Positions 43,303 through 52,991 of a DNA stretch of 64,000 nt are shown here, piece after piece. The stretch is from JAPPLB01 sp965206655 (lineage in GTDB: Bacteria; Acidobacteriota; Terriglobia; Bryobacterales; UBA6623): contig CBDBKC010000027.1 in the NCBI GenBank assembly GCA_965206655.1, positions 1 to 64,000 on the forward strand, written 5' to 3'. How positions within the stretch are numbered: position 1 is the first letter of the stretch; the number at the start of each line of letters is the position of its first letter. Below the pieces are notes generated by a model. The model was not told the DNA's origin. It made no database searches and was given only the letters and a program-made list of their open reading frames with translations. A program made the position numbers and the translations under genes.

Positions 43303-43833
43303 CTACCGGAATCCGGCACTCGTTAGCAGGTACTCGATCTTTGTGGCAGGGATGCGCCCGGAAGGTACGGCCATCTCAAGCGACACTTCCGTCTCACTAT
43401 CGAACGCCAAGCTTCCCTTTGGTATTTTCTTTTGAATCTCTTGAGGCCCCGCCCCGGTGTACTCGGCTTCATGCACGGGCTTGCCTGCGATGGCCACGCG
43501 AAGGACGGCCCGTCCCGCGCGTGCCATCAGCGCGTCCGGCAGTACGAACGCCGCATGAAATCGCAGTTCGTCGAGCGGGATCGCGTGGAATCGCAACACT
43601 GCCCTGTGCCCGGCCCGGCGCGAGTCGCCTACGACCTGCTCACTCACACCCGAGATGATATTGCGACCGGCATCGGGGTGATTCATCGCGAGATAAGACT
43701 CGATAGGGGGCGGGAATGGGGAGACATAGCGCTCCTCGGCGGCCGGAGGATGAACAATCACGTCAGACCGACAACCCATGCCGGCACACAGCGCGAGTGC
43801 GCCGAGCATGGCTGCCAATGCGGTTCCGGACAC
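43303..43833 (-). CDS. Hypothetical lipoprotein
   Basis: 176 residues from GTG 43833. Lipobox-like AGMGC (Cys near 21) after a hydrophobic leader. The mature part is beta-rich (HRAVLRFHAIPLDELRFHAA, AVLRVAIAGKPVHEAEY) without a known motif. Thirteen bases upstream of the GT-C gene on the same strand, so likely co-transcribed and perhaps its partner. Family not recognised. Confidence 0.65.
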   Translation of the reverse strand: MSGTALAAMLGALALCAGMGCRSDVIVHPPAAEERYVSPFPPPIESYLAMNHPDAGRNIISGVSEQVVGDSRRAGHRAVLRFHAIPLDELRFHAAFVLPDALMARAGRAVLRVAIAGKPVHEAEYTGAGPQEIQKKIPKGSLAFDSETEVSLEMAVPSGRIPATKIEYLLTSAGFR

Positions 43834-43930
43834 TGACCCGATTATGCCGCACTGATGTCTTATGATGTCCCGCCTTCGCTCGAACCCCTAATTACGCTCG
43901 CGCTGCTTTCTCTCAAATCGATCGGCACGC

Positions 43931-43936
43931 TACAAT
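43931..43936 (+). promoter_or_regulatory. -10-like element close to the amidohydrolase start
   Basis: TACAAT ends 9 bases before the ATG at 43946, as in the channel gene (26664-26672). No convincing -35 was found. It suggests a very short or absent leader. Confidence 0.3.
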
Positions 43937-43945
43937 GGCCCCGTC

Positions 43946-45625
43946 ATGTCCAGCTATCAGTTACCTCCTCGCCGCGCCGTCGTCTTCGTTGTGGTGGCTG
44001 CGTTTTGGGCCTGCGGGCCTCGGGAATCCTACGATCTCGTCATCGAGAACGGCACTCTTATCGACGGAACCGGCTCTCCCGGCCGTGAAGCCGATGTAGC
44101 CATCACCGACGGCAAGATCGCCGCGATTGGCGACCTTGCGAGCGCGGGCGCCGAGCGGCGTATCGACGCGGCCGGACTCGTCGTTTCGCCGGGCTTCATC
44201 GACATGCACAACCACTCGGACACCACGCTGCTTGATGAGCCCAACTGCGAAAGCATGATCCGCCAGGGAGTAACGACGATGGTGCTGGGCGAGGGCGGCT
44301 CCCAAGGGCCGCGCCACCCCGGCGACAGGCCGTGGACAACGCTGGGCGGTTACTTCGATAACGTCGAACAGAAGGGCGTGGCCGCGAATATCGCTTCCTA
44401 CGTCGGTCAGACGCAGGTGTGGACCCACGTCAAAGGGAGCGAGATGAAGCCCGCCACCGATGACGAGATCGAAAAGATGAAACAGGAGATCGCCCAAGCG
44501 ATGGAGCAAGGGGCGATGGGCCTATCGACCTCGTTGCTGATGCCGCCGTCGAGCCTCGTCACGACCGAGCAGCTTGTTGAACTGGCGAAGCTCGCGGCTA
44601 AGTACGGAGGCATTTATTCCAGCCACATCCGCGATGAAGGTTATGGAGTATTCGACTCCGTCGCGGAAGCGATTCAGGTCGGTCGTGGTGCGGGGATTCG
44701 GGTCGACGTGATCCATCTCAAGATTGCTGACAAGGCATTATGGGGAAGGATGCCGGAGGTTGTCGCCATGATCGACAAAGCCCGCGACGAGGGACTCGAT
44801 ATTCGAGCCAACGTCTACCCCTATACCGCCGGACAGAACAATCTGCGCGCTATCATCCCGCCTTGGGCACACGACGGCGGTAACGAGAAAATGCTCGAAC
44901 GGCTGCGCGATCCCAAACTACGCGCTCGCTTGCGAAAAGACGTTCTCAACGGCCTGCCCGGCTGGTACAACCACTACCTCGCTACCGGCGGAGGCTGGGA
45001 AGGCATGCTGCTCGTCTCGTTCTCGCAGGAGAAGAACAAGCCCTTCGTCGGCAAGCGTATGAGCGAGTTGATTGAAGCGCGCGGTGGTGATCCCGTCAAC
45101 GTCCTTTTCGACGTACTGATTGAGGAGAACGGAAGTGTACGCACTGTCTATTTCCACCACTCCGAAGAGGACATGCAGTTGGCGCTAAAGCAGCCCTTTA
45201 CGTCCGTGGGCTCCGACGGCTCGGCCATCAGCCCCGACGGCCCTCGCGGTGATATGCATCCGCATCCGCGATGGTACGGCACGTTTCCGCGAGTGCTCGG
45301 CCGTTATGTCCGCGAGATGAAAACCCTTGAGCTACCCGAGGCGATTCACAAGATGACCGTCATGAACGCTGAGAAGATTAGCCTTCCCGATCGCGGACTT
45401 ATCAAGGAAGGGTACTGGGCGGATGTGACCGTATTTGATCCTGGTACCGTCGTCGACAAAGCCACTTTCGAGAAGCCGCAGCAGTATCCCGAGGGCATTC
45501 CTTACGTGATCGTCAATGGTGAAGTTGTTCTCGACAACTACGAGCACACGGGGAGCCGCTCGGGCAAGGTGTTACGAGGCCCTGGCTACAAACCGAAGAC
45601 CGGTTCGGCGCCCGTAAGTGATTGA
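43946..45625 (+). CDS. N-acyl-D-amino-acid deacylase/D-aminoacylase family amidohydrolase (lipoprotein)
   Basis: 559 residues. Lipoprotein-type signal with lipobox FWAC (Cys23). The metal-binding motif is PGFIDMHNHSDTTLL (H88, H90), and Cys101 in PNCESMIRQGVTT corresponds to the extra ligand of D-aminoacylases. YSSHIRDEGYG, IRVDVIHLKIAD and the Asp in TSVGSDGSAISPD complete the set. It cleaves N-acyl-D-amino acids or related amides in the periplasm. C-terminal GYWADVTVFDPGTVVD is typical of the family. Ends 3 bp from the convergent ankyrin gene. Substrate undetermined. Confidence 0.9.
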   Translation: MSSYQLPPRRAVVFVVVAAFWACGPRESYDLVIENGTLIDGTGSPGREADVAITDGKIAAIGDLASAGAERRIDAAGLVVSPGFIDMHNHSDTTLLDEPNCESMIRQGVTTMVLGEGGSQGPRHPGDRPWTTLGGYFDNVEQKGVAANIASYVGQTQVWTHVKGSEMKPATDDEIEKMKQEIAQAMEQGAMGLSTSLLMPPSSLVTTEQLVELAKLAAKYGGIYSSHIRDEGYGVFDSVAEAIQVGRGAGIRVDVIHLKIADKALWGRMPEVVAMIDKARDEGLDIRANVYPYTAGQNNLRAIIPPWAHDGGNEKMLERLRDPKLRARLRKDVLNGLPGWYNHYLATGGGWEGMLLVSFSQEKNKPFVGKRMSELIEARGGDPVNVLFDVLIEENGSVRTVYFHHSEEDMQLALKQPFTSVGSDGSAISPDGPRGDMHPHPRWYGTFPRVLGRYVREMKTLELPEAIHKMTVMNAEKISLPDRGLIKEGYWADVTVFDPGTVVDKATFEKPQQYPEGIPYVIVNGEVVLDNYEHTGSRSGKVLRGPGYKPKTGSAPVSD

Positions 45626-45628
45626 CGC

Positions 45629-47098
45629 TTAGTACTCGCTTCGATTGTCTGTGCGAGCTTCGACCGGGGATACTCCTGTAGCTTCGAAAATGTTCTCGAA
45701 GGCAGCGACGGTGACCGAGGAGGGCTTGAAGTTGCCGAAGCGATAGCCCAGGGCGATAGTGAGGGGCGTCCAACCCTGTTTGTTTTGTTTGTTCCAGACG
45801 TTGATGTCGGCGCCTTGTTTGTGTAGGAACTCAACGAGGGCGGGAAGGTTCTTGTAGGCGGCGGCGTGTAAGACGGTCTCGCCGTTGTTGTCGACGGCGT
45901 TGATATCCGCTCCGAGGTCGAGGGCCACTTTCACGGCATCGAGGACCTCGCTTTCAGTGCCCGCGTCTTCACCGGGCGAACGGGTTCCAAGTCCGGCGGC
46001 CGCCATCAATGGCGTACTGTTGTCTTCGTTCGGCAGGTTGGGGTCGGCGCCTAGCTCGACGAGAGTGTGCATCGACTCGGCATCGGCGCTCTGCGCCGCG
46101 AGGAAGAAGGGCGTCGCGCCGAGCTTGTTGAGACGTGTGTTGCCGAGGTTGACTTTCTTGGTCATTCGGGCGTCGAGATTTGCGCCCTTGCCGGCGATCT
46201 TCTTCACGAGCTCGATGCTGGTCATATTGCCGGAACCCTCGGGTGCGGGATCGTTGTCGCCGACGCCCGGTTTGCGGACAGGTGCGATGGCGTGCAGGAC
46301 GGTATAGCCGGTCAGATCGGCGTTAGGATCGGCCCCGGCGTCGAGCAACTCGGAAGCAAGTTGGAAATGGGCGTTTGTGACCGCCAGCAGCAGGGCGCTC
46401 GTACCTGGGCGGGGATCCTTCCGGGCCGGGCCCTCCGGCTGTATCGTTTCATTCGGGTCGGCGCCAGCCTCAAGCAGGGCCTTGACCACATTGATGCGGC
46501 CTTCGCGGACGGCGAAGAGCAACGGCGTGAAGCCGGACTTGAGAGGTGCGCGGAAATTGGCGCCTGCTTCGAGAAGTGCTTTCACGACAGATGTATGACC
46601 TTCAGCGGCGGCCCACATAAGGGCCGTCTGCCCTTTGTATGCTGACCGGGCGTTGACTTCGGCGTCGTGCTTGAGCAGCGCTTTGACGGCGGAGAGCTTG
46701 CCGGTGCGCGCGGCGGTCATGAGGACGGTCTCTCCACCGCGAAGGGCGGTGTTGGGATCGGCCCCCGCGGCGAGCAAGAGTTCAACCATCACACCGTTGC
46801 CGTTGGTGCAGGCGAGGGAAAGCGGCGTGACACCGTACCGGTTCGTCGCGGCAACGTCAGCGCCCTTTAGGACCAGGGCTGTGGCGGTTTCGAGATCGTC
46901 TTGGTGGGCGGCCCAGTGAAGAGCGGTCATGCCGTCTACTTGGGGCGCGCTGATGTCTACGCCTTGTTGAAGCAGGGCATGGACGGTGGCCGCGTCCTTT
47001 CGCTCGGCGGCATCCGCTAGCGCTGAGTTGGAAGCAGCCAGGACCGAGCCGGCGGACAGCACAAGGGCGATTCCGAGTTTGCTGAGATCGCTGACCAT
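45629..47098 (-). CDS. Exported ankyrin-repeat protein
   Basis: 489 residues. N-terminal signal peptide (SKLGIALVLSAGSVLAASNS), then about twelve ankyrin repeats. Canonical examples are GMTALHWAAHQDDLETATAL, QTALMWAAAEGHTSVVKALL and GETVLHAAAYKNLPALVEFL. Ankyrin repeats bind other proteins; exported ankyrin proteins are common in Acidobacteria and often neighbour DUF1592/DUF1552 genes, as here (47120-50813 just upstream). The start codon is ATG 47098, 22 bp after the end of the DUF1552 pseudogene. Convergent with the amidohydrolase gene. Confidence 0.9.
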   Translation of the reverse strand: MVSDLSKLGIALVLSAGSVLAASNSALADAAERKDAATVHALLQQGVDISAPQVDGMTALHWAAHQDDLETATALVLKGADVAATNRYGVTPLSLACTNGNGVMVELLLAAGADPNTALRGGETVLMTAARTGKLSAVKALLKHDAEVNARSAYKGQTALMWAAAEGHTSVVKALLEAGANFRAPLKSGFTPLLFAVREGRINVVKALLEAGADPNETIQPEGPARKDPRPGTSALLLAVTNAHFQLASELLDAGADPNADLTGYTVLHAIAPVRKPGVGDNDPAPEGSGNMTSIELVKKIAGKGANLDARMTKKVNLGNTRLNKLGATPFFLAAQSADAESMHTLVELGADPNLPNEDNSTPLMAAAGLGTRSPGEDAGTESEVLDAVKVALDLGADINAVDNNGETVLHAAAYKNLPALVEFLHKQGADINVWNKQNKQGWTPLTIALGYRFGNFKPSSVTVAAFENIFEATGVSPVEARTDNRSEY

Positions 47099-47119
47099 GG
47101 CTTCGCGGTCTCCCAGTGG

Positions 47120-48465
47120 CTAGACGGAAAGGAGTTCGTCCACTTTACCCTGACTGTCAGCGAAAGAGTCGAGATGGACGCCAACTTTGTCGAGCAAGGT
47201 GAGATGAAGGTTAGCGAGCGGAGTGGGCTCGGCGTAGCGGATATGACGTCCGCCTTTCATTTTGCCTGCTGCGCCGCCGGCGACGAGGATAGGCAAATTG
47301 ACATGGTCGTGGACGTTCGGGTTCCCCATCCCGCTGCCGTAAAGCAGGGAGCACATGATCGAGCAGGGTGCCATCGCCCTCCGGCGTTGACTTCAGCTTT
47401 TCAAGAAAATAAGTGAACAGCGAGACGTGGTAGGCGTTGATCCTGGCGACCTTGGCAATCTTCTCGACGTCGCCGCCATGGTGAGTAAGAGGGTGATGCG
47501 GATCGGGGACACCGATTTCCGGATAGGTGCGGTTGCTGGTTTCGCGCGCGAGCTGAAACGTCGTGACTCGCGTGACATCCCCTTGCAGGGCGAGGACCTG
47601 CAGATCAAACATCATCTTGGCATGATCGGCGTAGGCAGCCGGTACACCGACTGGACGATCGAGATCGGGCAGAATGTTGTCCGCCGTTTCCGCTTCGGCC
47701 TTTTGGACGCGGCGCTCGACTTCGCGCTCCGTGTCGAGATAGTCGTTGACCTTCGTACGGTCGTTGGGCCCGAGTTGCCTTCGAAGCCGCGAGATATCGT
47801 CCCTGACCCAGTCGAGCAAGCTGGCGCGTTCGCGAAGCGCGGCGCGCCGGTCCTCGACGCTGCCGCCCTCTCCGAATAGCCGTTCGAAGACGACCCGTGG
47901 GTGTGCTTCCGAAGGCAACGGGCTGGTAGGCGATGACCACGACAGATTGTTCTGATAGACACAGGCGAAGCCGTTGTCGCACTGGCCGACCATCGAGACG
48001 AGATCCATTGAGAGTTCAAGAGAAGGGAGCAATCCCCATGCGGGTCTCCTGGCCGATGTGTTTGGCTGCGATCTGATCGACCGTTGTGCCAAGGAAGTAA
48101 TCGCTACTCTCGGTCCACTTGGCTTTGGCGGCGCTGAGGAAAGCGGCGTTCGAGGTAGCGTGCGTCCCGGGATAGGCGTTCTTCAGCTCTAGGTTGGTAA
48201 TCGCCGTCACGTAGTTGCGTACGGGCGCGAGAGAGCTGAGACTCGGTGAAAGTTTTGAAAGGTCGTTTTCGCTACGGGGGGTCCATTGGGTGATGTCGGA
48301 ACCCATAGGCATGTACACGAAACCAAGCCGAGGAAGCGGGCGGGCCGGTGTTGCGGCCTGAGCGGTCATCGCGGGGACCATGGCGTCCAGAAGTGGAAGG
48401 GCAAGCGTGGCGCCGAAGCCTCGAAGCAATGTCCTTCGAGGGAGAGATGTTTTGGTCAGGATCAC
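47120..48465 (-). pseudogene. DUF1552 protein, frameshifted at least twice
   Basis: Three pieces of one twin-arginine-leader protein. N-terminal piece from GTG 48465: SLPRRTLLRGFGATLALPLLD, up to about 48030 (HIGQETRMG). Middle piece in a second frame to about 47365: LLPSLELSMDLVSMVG, ACVYQNNLSWSSPTSPLPSE, HHGGDVEKIAKVARINAYHV, ending TPEGDGTLLDHV. C-terminal piece in a third frame (47374-47120): GSGMGNPNVHDHVNLPILVA, GGRHIRYAEPTPLANLHLTL to the normal end. Two frameshifts are therefore seen. The upstream partner reads into it without a stop. Members are secreted and usually paired with DUF1592 cytochromes, as here. Confidence 0.82.
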
Positions 48466-50813
48466 TGTTGACCTTCTCATCTGAAACGGCGTGCTGCTTG
48501 CGATTCCCATGATAAAGCGAAGAAAAGCGGAAATCCTCGCCTTTCGCTTGGCGAACGATCTTTGCGAACGGCGGGCGCGTCGTAGTGTTCGATGCCCCGG
48601 CCAAAGGCCGTAGGTGAGTAGTTTTTCCGTCAGCACGCCGACGAATACTTCCGGACGGCTCAGGAGGGCCCGCTGAAGGCCCTCCACGCCATGGAACCGG
48701 CTGCCGTCGGGGAGACCTCCCGAAGTGTCGATCGGTTCATCGGATTCGGCTGTTCGCCAACGGCCCACGGCGTCGTAGGTTTCGAGCGGGAAACCGGCAG
48801 GATCCATAAGTTGATGGCAACCGGCGCACGCGGGGTTGTCGCGATGGGCCGCGAGCCGCGCGCGGATGGGCAAACCGGCTGCGACCTTGTTGTCTTCGAG
48901 CGCGGGTACGTTGCCCGGTGGCGGCGGGGGCGGGATACCGAGCAGGTTGTCGAGTATCCACTTACCGCGAATCACGGGCGAGGTTCTCGTGGGATAGGAC
49001 GTGACGGTGAGGATGCTGCCATGGCGAAGGATTCCGCCCCGTTTGCTGTCAGCGTCGAGTGAGATACGGCGGAATCGGCTGCCGTAAATGTTCGGGATGC
49101 CGTAGTGTTTCGCGAGGCGTTCGTTGACGAAAGTGTAGTCGGCGTCCAGTAGGTCAAGCACACTACGGCCTTCCCGAAGGATGCTCTCGAAGAAGAGCTC
49201 GGTCTCGCGGCGGAAGGCTTGCCGGAGGTTGTCGTCGAAGTCGGGAAAGCGCCGCATGTCGGGCGCGATCGATGCAAGGTTCCGCAGGTAGAGCCACTGG
49301 GAGCCGAAGTTGGTGACGAGGGATTCTGATCGCTTGTCGGCCAGCATGCGGCGAACCTGTTTTTCAAGTAACGCGGGGTCGCTCAAGTCACCTCGTATAG
49401 CGGCGTCCAACAGGTCGTCGTCGGGGATGCTGCTCCAGAGAAAAAATGAGAGGCGCGAGGCAAGTTGTAAGTCGCTGACACGGTAGACCGTCTCGGGTTC
49501 AACTTCAGCAGGGTTTTGCTCGACGCGAAAGAGGAATTCCGGACTGACAAGCAAGGCACGGAGAGCCATTTCGATTCCCGCTTCGAAGCCGCTATCGGCG
49601 CGGGCCTGCCTGTAGAACTCGATCGGTCGGGCAAGGTCGGCGTCTGCGACGGGCCGTCGGTAAGCGCGCCTCATGAGAGTTTCGATGATGCGTTGAGCGC
49701 AGGGCTCTTCCTCAGCGGCCTGCTGCGGACGGCAGACGAAGATGCGGTCCCGGCTGGGCGTGTCGCCGGGCCCCTCTGCGTTGTAAGGCCCCAGGATGGA
49801 AATCGAATAGCCGGCCGGCTGAATGCGCGGGTGGCGGTAGAAGTTGAAGTGCGCCTCGTAGGGTTGGCGCGCGGTTTCAAGCAGCGCCGCGGGTTTCTTT
49901 ATGAATGCCGCCGCAATCTCGTGAGGACCGGCCTCGACCGCGACGCGAGCCTTGAGATGGTGGTCGGTGGTGCTGTGATCGTCACCGCGCGCGGGCGGCT
50001 CGACCGTGAAGAGCCGGACACGTTCTTTGTCTACGAGAAGCTCGATTGCGTGGTGCTCGTTGCGGTCGCGCGCCAGCCGGATAGAGATTTCGTATTCAGC
50101 GTCGAGAGGAAAGGTATAGGGCACGACGACCCCGCCGCGCGTGCCGATTGGCAGGCCGTCGAAGTGATTCTCCTGGGTCAGGTCGGGTGGGAGGCGGATT
50201 GTATCGCCGCCGGGAGACCGGGCCGGGCGTCCCACGGCGAGCCGGCTGACTTTCTCGCCGCTGAAATATAGCGGTCCAGCAGGGTGGGTGAAAGTTCGCC
50301 GACGGTTACGTTGTCGAAGCCGTGACTCGATTCGTCGCTTGGCAGCAGCGCCGCGACGTCGATGTCGAGAGCAAGTAGGTCGCGGATCACATTTTTGTAT
50401 TCGGTACGGTTGAGGCGGCGAAAGGTGTCCGTGCGGCCCGGGTTGGGATGGGATGTGGCAGCCGCGTCGAGCTTGCTTTCCAGTGAAGCGAGCACGGCTT
50501 CATAAGCGGGCTCGCCGGGGCGAGGAAGCCCGGCCGGCGGCATTTGGCGCGCCCGCAGGCGGCGGACGACTTTCTCCCAGACCTCGGGGTGTTGCGTGAC
50601 CTCTTGCCGGCCGATGAGATCAAGTGTCAGGCCCGCGGTTTTGGCGCTCGTATTGTGGCAGCCGACACAGTACTGGTCGACGATGATTTGCTCGGGGGTT
50701 TGCTCGGGGGCTTGCCCGGGCGATGGCGGCGGAGCGGCGGCGGCGGCAAATGAGAGGGCGTTTGCAAGTAGGACCGGGGTCCAACGGTGCTTCCACGTGA
50801 CGCGGCGGTTCAT
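48466..50813 (-). pseudogene. DUF1592/DUF1588/DUF1585 cytochrome-type protein, frameshifted
   Basis: N-terminal piece (ATG 50813: signal peptide LLANALSFAAAAAPPP, then YCVGCHNTSAKTAGL heme site and the RLNRTEYKNVIRDLL stretch) is broken at about 50255. After this the second frame gives KVSRLAVGRPARSPGGDTIR and continues through the DUF1592/1588 stretch (YTFVNERLAKHYGI, NPACAGCHQLMDPAGFPLE, the second heme-type motif). A frame shift and back-shift at about 48510-48605 replaces IVRQAKGEDFRFSSL with an unrelated run, and no stop separates the end (SSTPFQMRRS) from the DUF1552 start at 48465. Several independent lesions make this non-functional. Confidence 0.82.
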
Positions 50814-50884
50814 CGGAATTGATCCACCCACATGGTATCAAGGACCTGATCTGGACCGACTCGCTTGCTTTACCGCGACCCTCA

Positions 50885-50994
50885 AGGGTTGTGAAAAAAT
50901 GGAGAACAAGCCGCGGCACGCCGTTCGGGAAGGCGGAGAACAAGGGAGTTTGGTGGGAGGCCCTTGGTACAGTCCCCATTTTTTCACAGACCCT
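50885..50994. repeat. Short inverted-repeat element (MITE-like)
   Basis: Left arm agggttgtgaaaaaatggag plus aac (50885-50907) and right arm 50972-50994 (gtccccattttttcacagac plus cct) pair over about 23 bp with a few mismatches, enclosing 64 bp. Intergenic between the DUF1592 start and the promoter of 51189. It looks like a non-autonomous mobile unit or a large hairpin. Confidence 0.55.
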
Positions 50995-51102
50995 CAGCCC
51001 CCCGGTCCGGCCATGGACCACAGACCGAAAGGGCAGCCGCAAATTGAAGGAAACCCGACCGGGGCGGGGAGACGTCCAACACTAGTCGGTCGCGGGTTCG
51101 GA

Positions 51103-51111
51103 TGGTATAAT
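51103..51111 (+). promoter_or_regulatory. Extended -10 promoter element of coiled-coil paralogue 2
   Basis: tggtataat (TGn-TATAAT) 78 bp before the ATG at 51189; a -35 is weak, as allowed for an extended -10. Confidence 0.55.
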
Positions 51112-51188
51112 TACAGGGCGAAAGCGCTATTCGTCCCCACCGTAAGTCGCTTGTCCGCTATAAGTTAACAATCCCAGGGGGAAGCAAA

Positions 51189-52109
51189 ATGTCGACGAAT
51201 CCATTCGATCCCGATAGCTCTTCGGGCCGCCCGGCGGGCGCACCGATCATGATCGGGCTACTTGTAGTGGTGGCCTGTCTTATCGGCTTCACTGTGTACC
51301 TGTACCTGGAACTCCAGGATTCACGTGCCCAACTCGAGCCTCACATCGCAATGCTTCAGGTGCATGAGGAAAAGCTCTCGCAGCTTGAAGGCTCTGTCAG
51401 TCGCACATCGCGGGAGATCAACAGCAGTGTTCAAAAAGTGGAAGGCCTTGTTGACTCGGCCGAAAAGCAGCTCGCCGCCAAGGCCAACGAAGTTGAGCAG
51501 CGCGTGCTCGGCCGCGCCGAAAAGATCTCGAAAGACCTCGAACAGACAAAGGCCCAGCAACAGGCGCGCTTCCAAGAAGTGGGCGGCACGCTCCAAGAGT
51601 TGAAGTCCACCACGCAGCAGACCGGCAGCCGGCTTGGCTCGCTGACAGGCAAGGTGGATACGGTTGAAGAAGAGGTTAACAAGACCCGCCAGGAACTCGA
51701 TCAGACAATCGCCGATCTCAAGACGGTTCGGGGCGACCTTGGCGTGCAGAGCGGCTTGATCGCGACTAACGGAACGGAGTTGGCGGTGCTGCGTGAGCTG
51801 GGTGAGCGCAACTATTTCGAATTTGACATTCAAAAGGCGAAACAGCCGTCCCGCGTGGGCCCGGTCACAATCCGGCTCCGCAAGGCCGACCAGAAACGGA
51901 ACAAGTACAACATTGATCTGTGGGCCGACGACAAGCGAGTCGAGAAAAAGAACAAGACCTTGCTGGAGCCTGTCCAGTTCTATGTCATTGGTTCCCGTCA
52001 ACCCTACGAGCTGGTTGTGAACCAGATCGACAAAGACCGTATCGTTGGGTACTTGGCTACTCCGAAGGTCGAGCAGCCTCGGCGCGCGGCTGCTAGCGGC
52101 GGCGAATAA
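51189..52109 (+). CDS. Membrane-anchored coiled-coil protein, acidobacterial family (paralogue 2)
   Basis: 306 residues from ATG 51189, with AGGGGGAAGC upstream. A cytoplasmic tail is followed by one membrane segment (about 20-42, IMIGLLVVVACLIGFTVYLY), a long coiled coil (about 45-205), and a C-terminal beta-rich domain. That domain opens LAVLRELGERNYFEFDIQKA and contains PVTIRLRKADQKRNKYNIDL, ADDKRVEKKNKTLLEPVQFY, QPYELVVNQIDKDRIVGYLA. It is the paralogue of 25458-26342. Function unknown. Followed by a strong terminator. Confidence 0.82.
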   Translation: MSTNPFDPDSSSGRPAGAPIMIGLLVVVACLIGFTVYLYLELQDSRAQLEPHIAMLQVHEEKLSQLEGSVSRTSREINSSVQKVEGLVDSAEKQLAAKANEVEQRVLGRAEKISKDLEQTKAQQQARFQEVGGTLQELKSTTQQTGSRLGSLTGKVDTVEEEVNKTRQELDQTIADLKTVRGDLGVQSGLIATNGTELAVLRELGERNYFEFDIQKAKQPSRVGPVTIRLRKADQKRNKYNIDLWADDKRVEKKNKTLLEPVQFYVIGSRQPYELVVNQIDKDRIVGYLATPKVEQPRRAAASGGE

Positions 52110-52130
52110 TTTGTCTCCAGAACGAGGAAC

Positions 52131-52164
52131 GAAGAGCCGGTTCCCACGGGGACCGGCTCTTTTC
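52131..52164 (+). terminator. Rho-independent terminator
   Basis: gaagagccggttcccacggggaccggctcttttc: arms agagccggttccc and gggaccggctct pair with one bulge, followed by TTTTCATT. It ends at the stop of the convergent VWA gene. Confidence 0.85.
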
Positions 52165-52987
52165 ATTCCAGGGGCAGGGCGGAAGCGCGCAGCTTACGCT
52201 TCGACTTCCGCGCTTCCTCGATTTCGACCTCCACACGATCCCCCATCTGAGAGACACCGCTCACGAGCAGCTCGTAGTGGCCGCGCAGCACCGAGAAGAC
52301 GAGCTTACTCAAGCCCGCCGGCTTGAGTTTTAACTTGCGGGCTCCGAAATCCGCTCCACCGGAATTGTCGGACAGCCGGCGGAACATCCCTCTTTCCGCT
52401 CCGATCACGTAGACGGGAAAGATCGACACTCCTTTCTCCCGCGCCAGCCGCAATACTTCCGCTTCCGTGACGCGACTGAAACCCTCGATCCCGGCTGACA
52501 AAACAACGATGATGCGCCGCCCCGCACTCGATGTGAACCCGCCGTCAATTGCCGCATACAGCGCATCCAGCACGCGAGGATTGTTGCCGTATTTGACTTG
52601 GTTGAGGGCCTGGAATAGGAGTTGTTTGCTGGACGTGAAGTCCTGGATCAGGTCGGCCGAATCGTGGTAGGAAACGATCGCCATCTGCTCCTTTTCGCCG
52701 AGGTCGTTGACGAAGGCGCCCGCGAGCGGCCCGACCATTTCGCCGACAAGACTTGTGTCGATCAGCAACATCACGTCGATCGACGTTTTCTTGAAAACGG
52801 CCTCTTCGACGCGTAGCGGCATCTTGCTGTCGACAACGCTGAAGTTCCGGGTTCGAAGATCCACAACGGGTTCCCCCGTCTTCTGATCCACAACGGTCGT
52901 GATGAGCTTGATTTGCTGCCCGAACGCGGTGGAGGCACAGAGCAAACAAACCGCGAAGGCCGTCTGTCGCCGGAGCACGGCTGTCAA
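52163..52987 (-). CDS. VWA-domain protein, exported
   Basis: 274 residues from TTG 52987 (LTAVLRRQTAFAVCLLCAST, a signal peptide). The open frame runs on to 53221 but overlaps the next gene. A TTG 5 bp after the neighbour's stop, preceded by GGTGA, is the best start. The von Willebrand A-type domain (about 65-230) has a MIDAS-like DTSLVGE in VMLLIDTSLVGE, plus ALYAAIDGGFTSSAGRRIIVVLSAG. Such acidobacterial proteins are exported and probably bind other proteins or metal ions. Probably in one transcript with 52992-54230. Confidence 0.75.
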   Translation of the reverse strand: MTAVLRRQTAFAVCLLCASTAFGQQIKLITTVVDQKTGEPVVDLRTRNFSVVDSKMPLRVEEAVFKKTSIDVMLLIDTSLVGEMVGPLAGAFVNDLGEKEQMAIVSYHDSADLIQDFTSSKQLLFQALNQVKYGNNPRVLDALYAAIDGGFTSSAGRRIIVVLSAGIEGFSRVTEAEVLRLAREKGVSIFPVYVIGAERGMFRRLSDNSGGADFGARKLKLKPAGLSKLVFSVLRGHYELLVSGVSQMGDRVEVEIEEARKSKRKLRASALPLE

Positions 52988-52991
52988 GGTG

